DNA of 16,108 bases from Chrysochromulina tobinii. Taxonomy: Eukaryota; Haptophyta; Prymnesiales; Chrysochromulinaceae. Numbering within the stretch: the stretch's first letter is position 1; each line of letters opens with the position of its first letter. Shown here piece by piece: positions 15,181 to 16,108 of the stretch. The position numbers and the translations under genes were made by a program. The DNA is taken from the NCBI GenBank assembly GCA_001275005.1, contig JWZX01001904.1, positions 1-16,108 on the forward strand. Direction: 5' to 3'. The notes beneath the pieces were generated by a model. The model searched no databases. It was not told the DNA's origin and worked only from the letters and a program-made list of their open reading frames with translations.

Positions 15181-15570
15181 TCCCATTAATTTGATAATCT
15201 CCGATTCATCTCCGACTTAATGACGATTCTTCCAAGTGGAAGGTGATTGGTGGACGTTGATCATGGGACGTTGATCGGACCGATGCGCAGAGTGCTTGTT
15301 CGCTGCCGACGAGTGCCCCTGTGCCGTGGAGGGACCCCGAGGGGGGGGCGAGCCCCTAATTGCGGTTGAGGACTCTCGATGGAGCTTAATTGTCGGTGTA
15401 CGTCAATGTAGTGCTGCTGTGTGGTTTTGCATGGGAGTAGCTGAAGAGTACGCGCACCACTCATAATATGCCGAATGCCGTGCGACGCCCTTGGTGCGAC
15501 GTGTACGCTCACGTGGGAGAGGCATCGTACATGGGACAAGTAGCCCAAATCCAGACAAGCCTTTTCGCAC

Positions 15571-15606
15571 TGAGTGAGTGAGTGAGTGAGTGATTGAGTG
15601 AGTGAG
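15571..15606. repeat. (GAGT)n tetranucleotide microsatellite
   Basis: Nine tetranucleotide units with one imperfect unit (GATT). An inverted, shorter ACTC-rich counterpart lies about 160 bp downstream. Confidence 0.9.
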
Positions 15607-15652
15607 ACGATGTAGACTGTGTCACCCAAACCCGAATCGTAGGATTCGAACC

Positions 15653-15869
15653 ATGGCCACGAGCTTGCTGCGTGTGCTGCTATGGGATACCCTATGTGCC
15701 TTAGTGGGTATCTCGACCTGTACCCCGTATTGTTCCACGGTGTGTCCATGTATGTCTCAACAACTCACTAACTCACTCCTTCTCGCAGGCTCAGGGCACG
15801 CGGCTGGCAGAGGCGGAGGCAGACTGCGGCAGCAACCGGGTTTACCCCGATGCGAGATCTGTAAACTGA
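15653..15869 (+). CDS. Possible small two-exon gene (43 aa)
   Basis: ATG 15653 begins MATSLLRVLLWDTLCAL, a signal-peptide-like stretch. A possible donor TTA|GTGGGT at 15704 and an acceptor TCCTTCTCGCAG|GCT at 15789 would splice in frame to AQGTRLAEAEADCGSNRVYP and six more residues before TGA 15867-15869. The acceptor matches those of the two confirmed introns, and CACTAAC at 15766-15772 could be a branch point. The donor and first exon are weak; the acceptor may instead serve a different upstream exon. Nothing in the short product is recognisable. Confidence 0.22.
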
Positions 15870-16108
15870 ACACAATTCTTCCCCACCCCCGGTTTCGTCT
15901 GAATACCGGGAGGGAAGCCTCAGAGATTAACCGCCAGCGTGAAATTAGCGCGTGCGCGAATCGATAGGAATTTGCGGTGGAGCCCGATTTCCGACTTGTC
16001 CGTCTGTGTGTGTGTCTGTCCGTGAACGTTAACACGACAGACGCGACAGCCGGTGCTACGGCACTGTTACTGCCCGCTCAGAATACACACACCTTACATG
16101 ACCCCAAA

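Larger units (their letters stand above)
15181..16108. other. Right-end region with simple repeats and no confident gene
   Basis: It starts with a partial duplication of the preceding gene's end (15231-15245 repeats 15145-15159). It continues with a (GAGT)n microsatellite at 15571-15606, a tRNA-T-arm-like motif at 15642-15652, and an inverted ACTC-rich stretch at 15761-15779 ending in a good splice-acceptor sequence (CTTCTCGCAG, 15779-15788). A short TG repeat lies near 16007-16015. A possible small spliced gene is listed separately. Confidence 0.45.

Noticed and set aside
15625-15720. tRNA gene on the minus strand
   Set aside because: The T-loop sequence is perfect, but the T-stem cannot pair (only two of five pairs), the acceptor partner is absent and no D-arm is found. 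CGAATC-GTAG-GATTCG is simply a small hairpin.

Overview
The window looks like nuclear DNA of a GC-rich single-celled eukaryotic alga. A haptophyte is my best guess; pelagophytes or another secondary-plastid lineage remain possible. The reasons are two clear GT-AG spliceosomal introns, a Ty1/copia-type LTR retroelement, bestrophin, ALKBH and SAM-domain genes, and two secreted proteins that combine a cysteine module of the type C-D-D-G-G-x-G...C-x5-C-x2-C-G with Ser-Pro-rich stretches. I know that combination mainly from haptophyte and related algal genomes. No bacterial operon structure is seen. The taxonomic call is inference.

Layout. Positions 1-2104 hold retroelement remains: the 3' part of a copia pol (end of reverse transcriptase plus RNase H), a purine tract, a short LTR-like segment, a primer-binding-like site, and the first part of a gag frame that then breaks off. 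The order pol-LTR-gag is what the junction of two tandem copies looks like. About 840 bases without a convincing gene follow. A 988-codon minus-strand gene (2944-5910) encodes a mosaic secretory-pathway protein: signal peptide, two LNR-like Cys motifs, a long Ser-Pro tract, two hydrophobic segments around a basic loop, a ShK-like six-Cys module, and a C-terminal glycosyltransferase-like domain.

Next comes a divergent pair. On the minus strand (6688-7476) is a membrane-anchored protein with two SAM domains. On the plus strand (7845-8427) is a two-exon GFA/CENP-V-type zinc protein. The GFA gene converges on a two-exon Nudix hydrolase with a long Ser-rich tail (9291-10702, minus), and the gap between their 3' ends carries a 60-bp tandem repeat with four CACGTG sites. 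A second divergent pair follows: a bestrophin-family anion channel (11006-12220, minus) and an ALKBH9/10/5-like Fe(II)/2-oxoglutarate dioxygenase (12433-13434, plus). A type I membrane protein with three eight-Cys LNR-like modules (14077-15180, plus) is the last clear gene. The right end (15181-16108) holds simple repeats, a tRNA-T-arm-like motif and a possible splice acceptor.

The genes do not form one pathway. The two LNR-like/proline-rich proteins plausibly belong to the same cell-surface or Golgi compartment. Both resolved introns are 115-119 nt with a GTGCGC donor and a CTCGCAG acceptor, so they describe the local splicing signal well.
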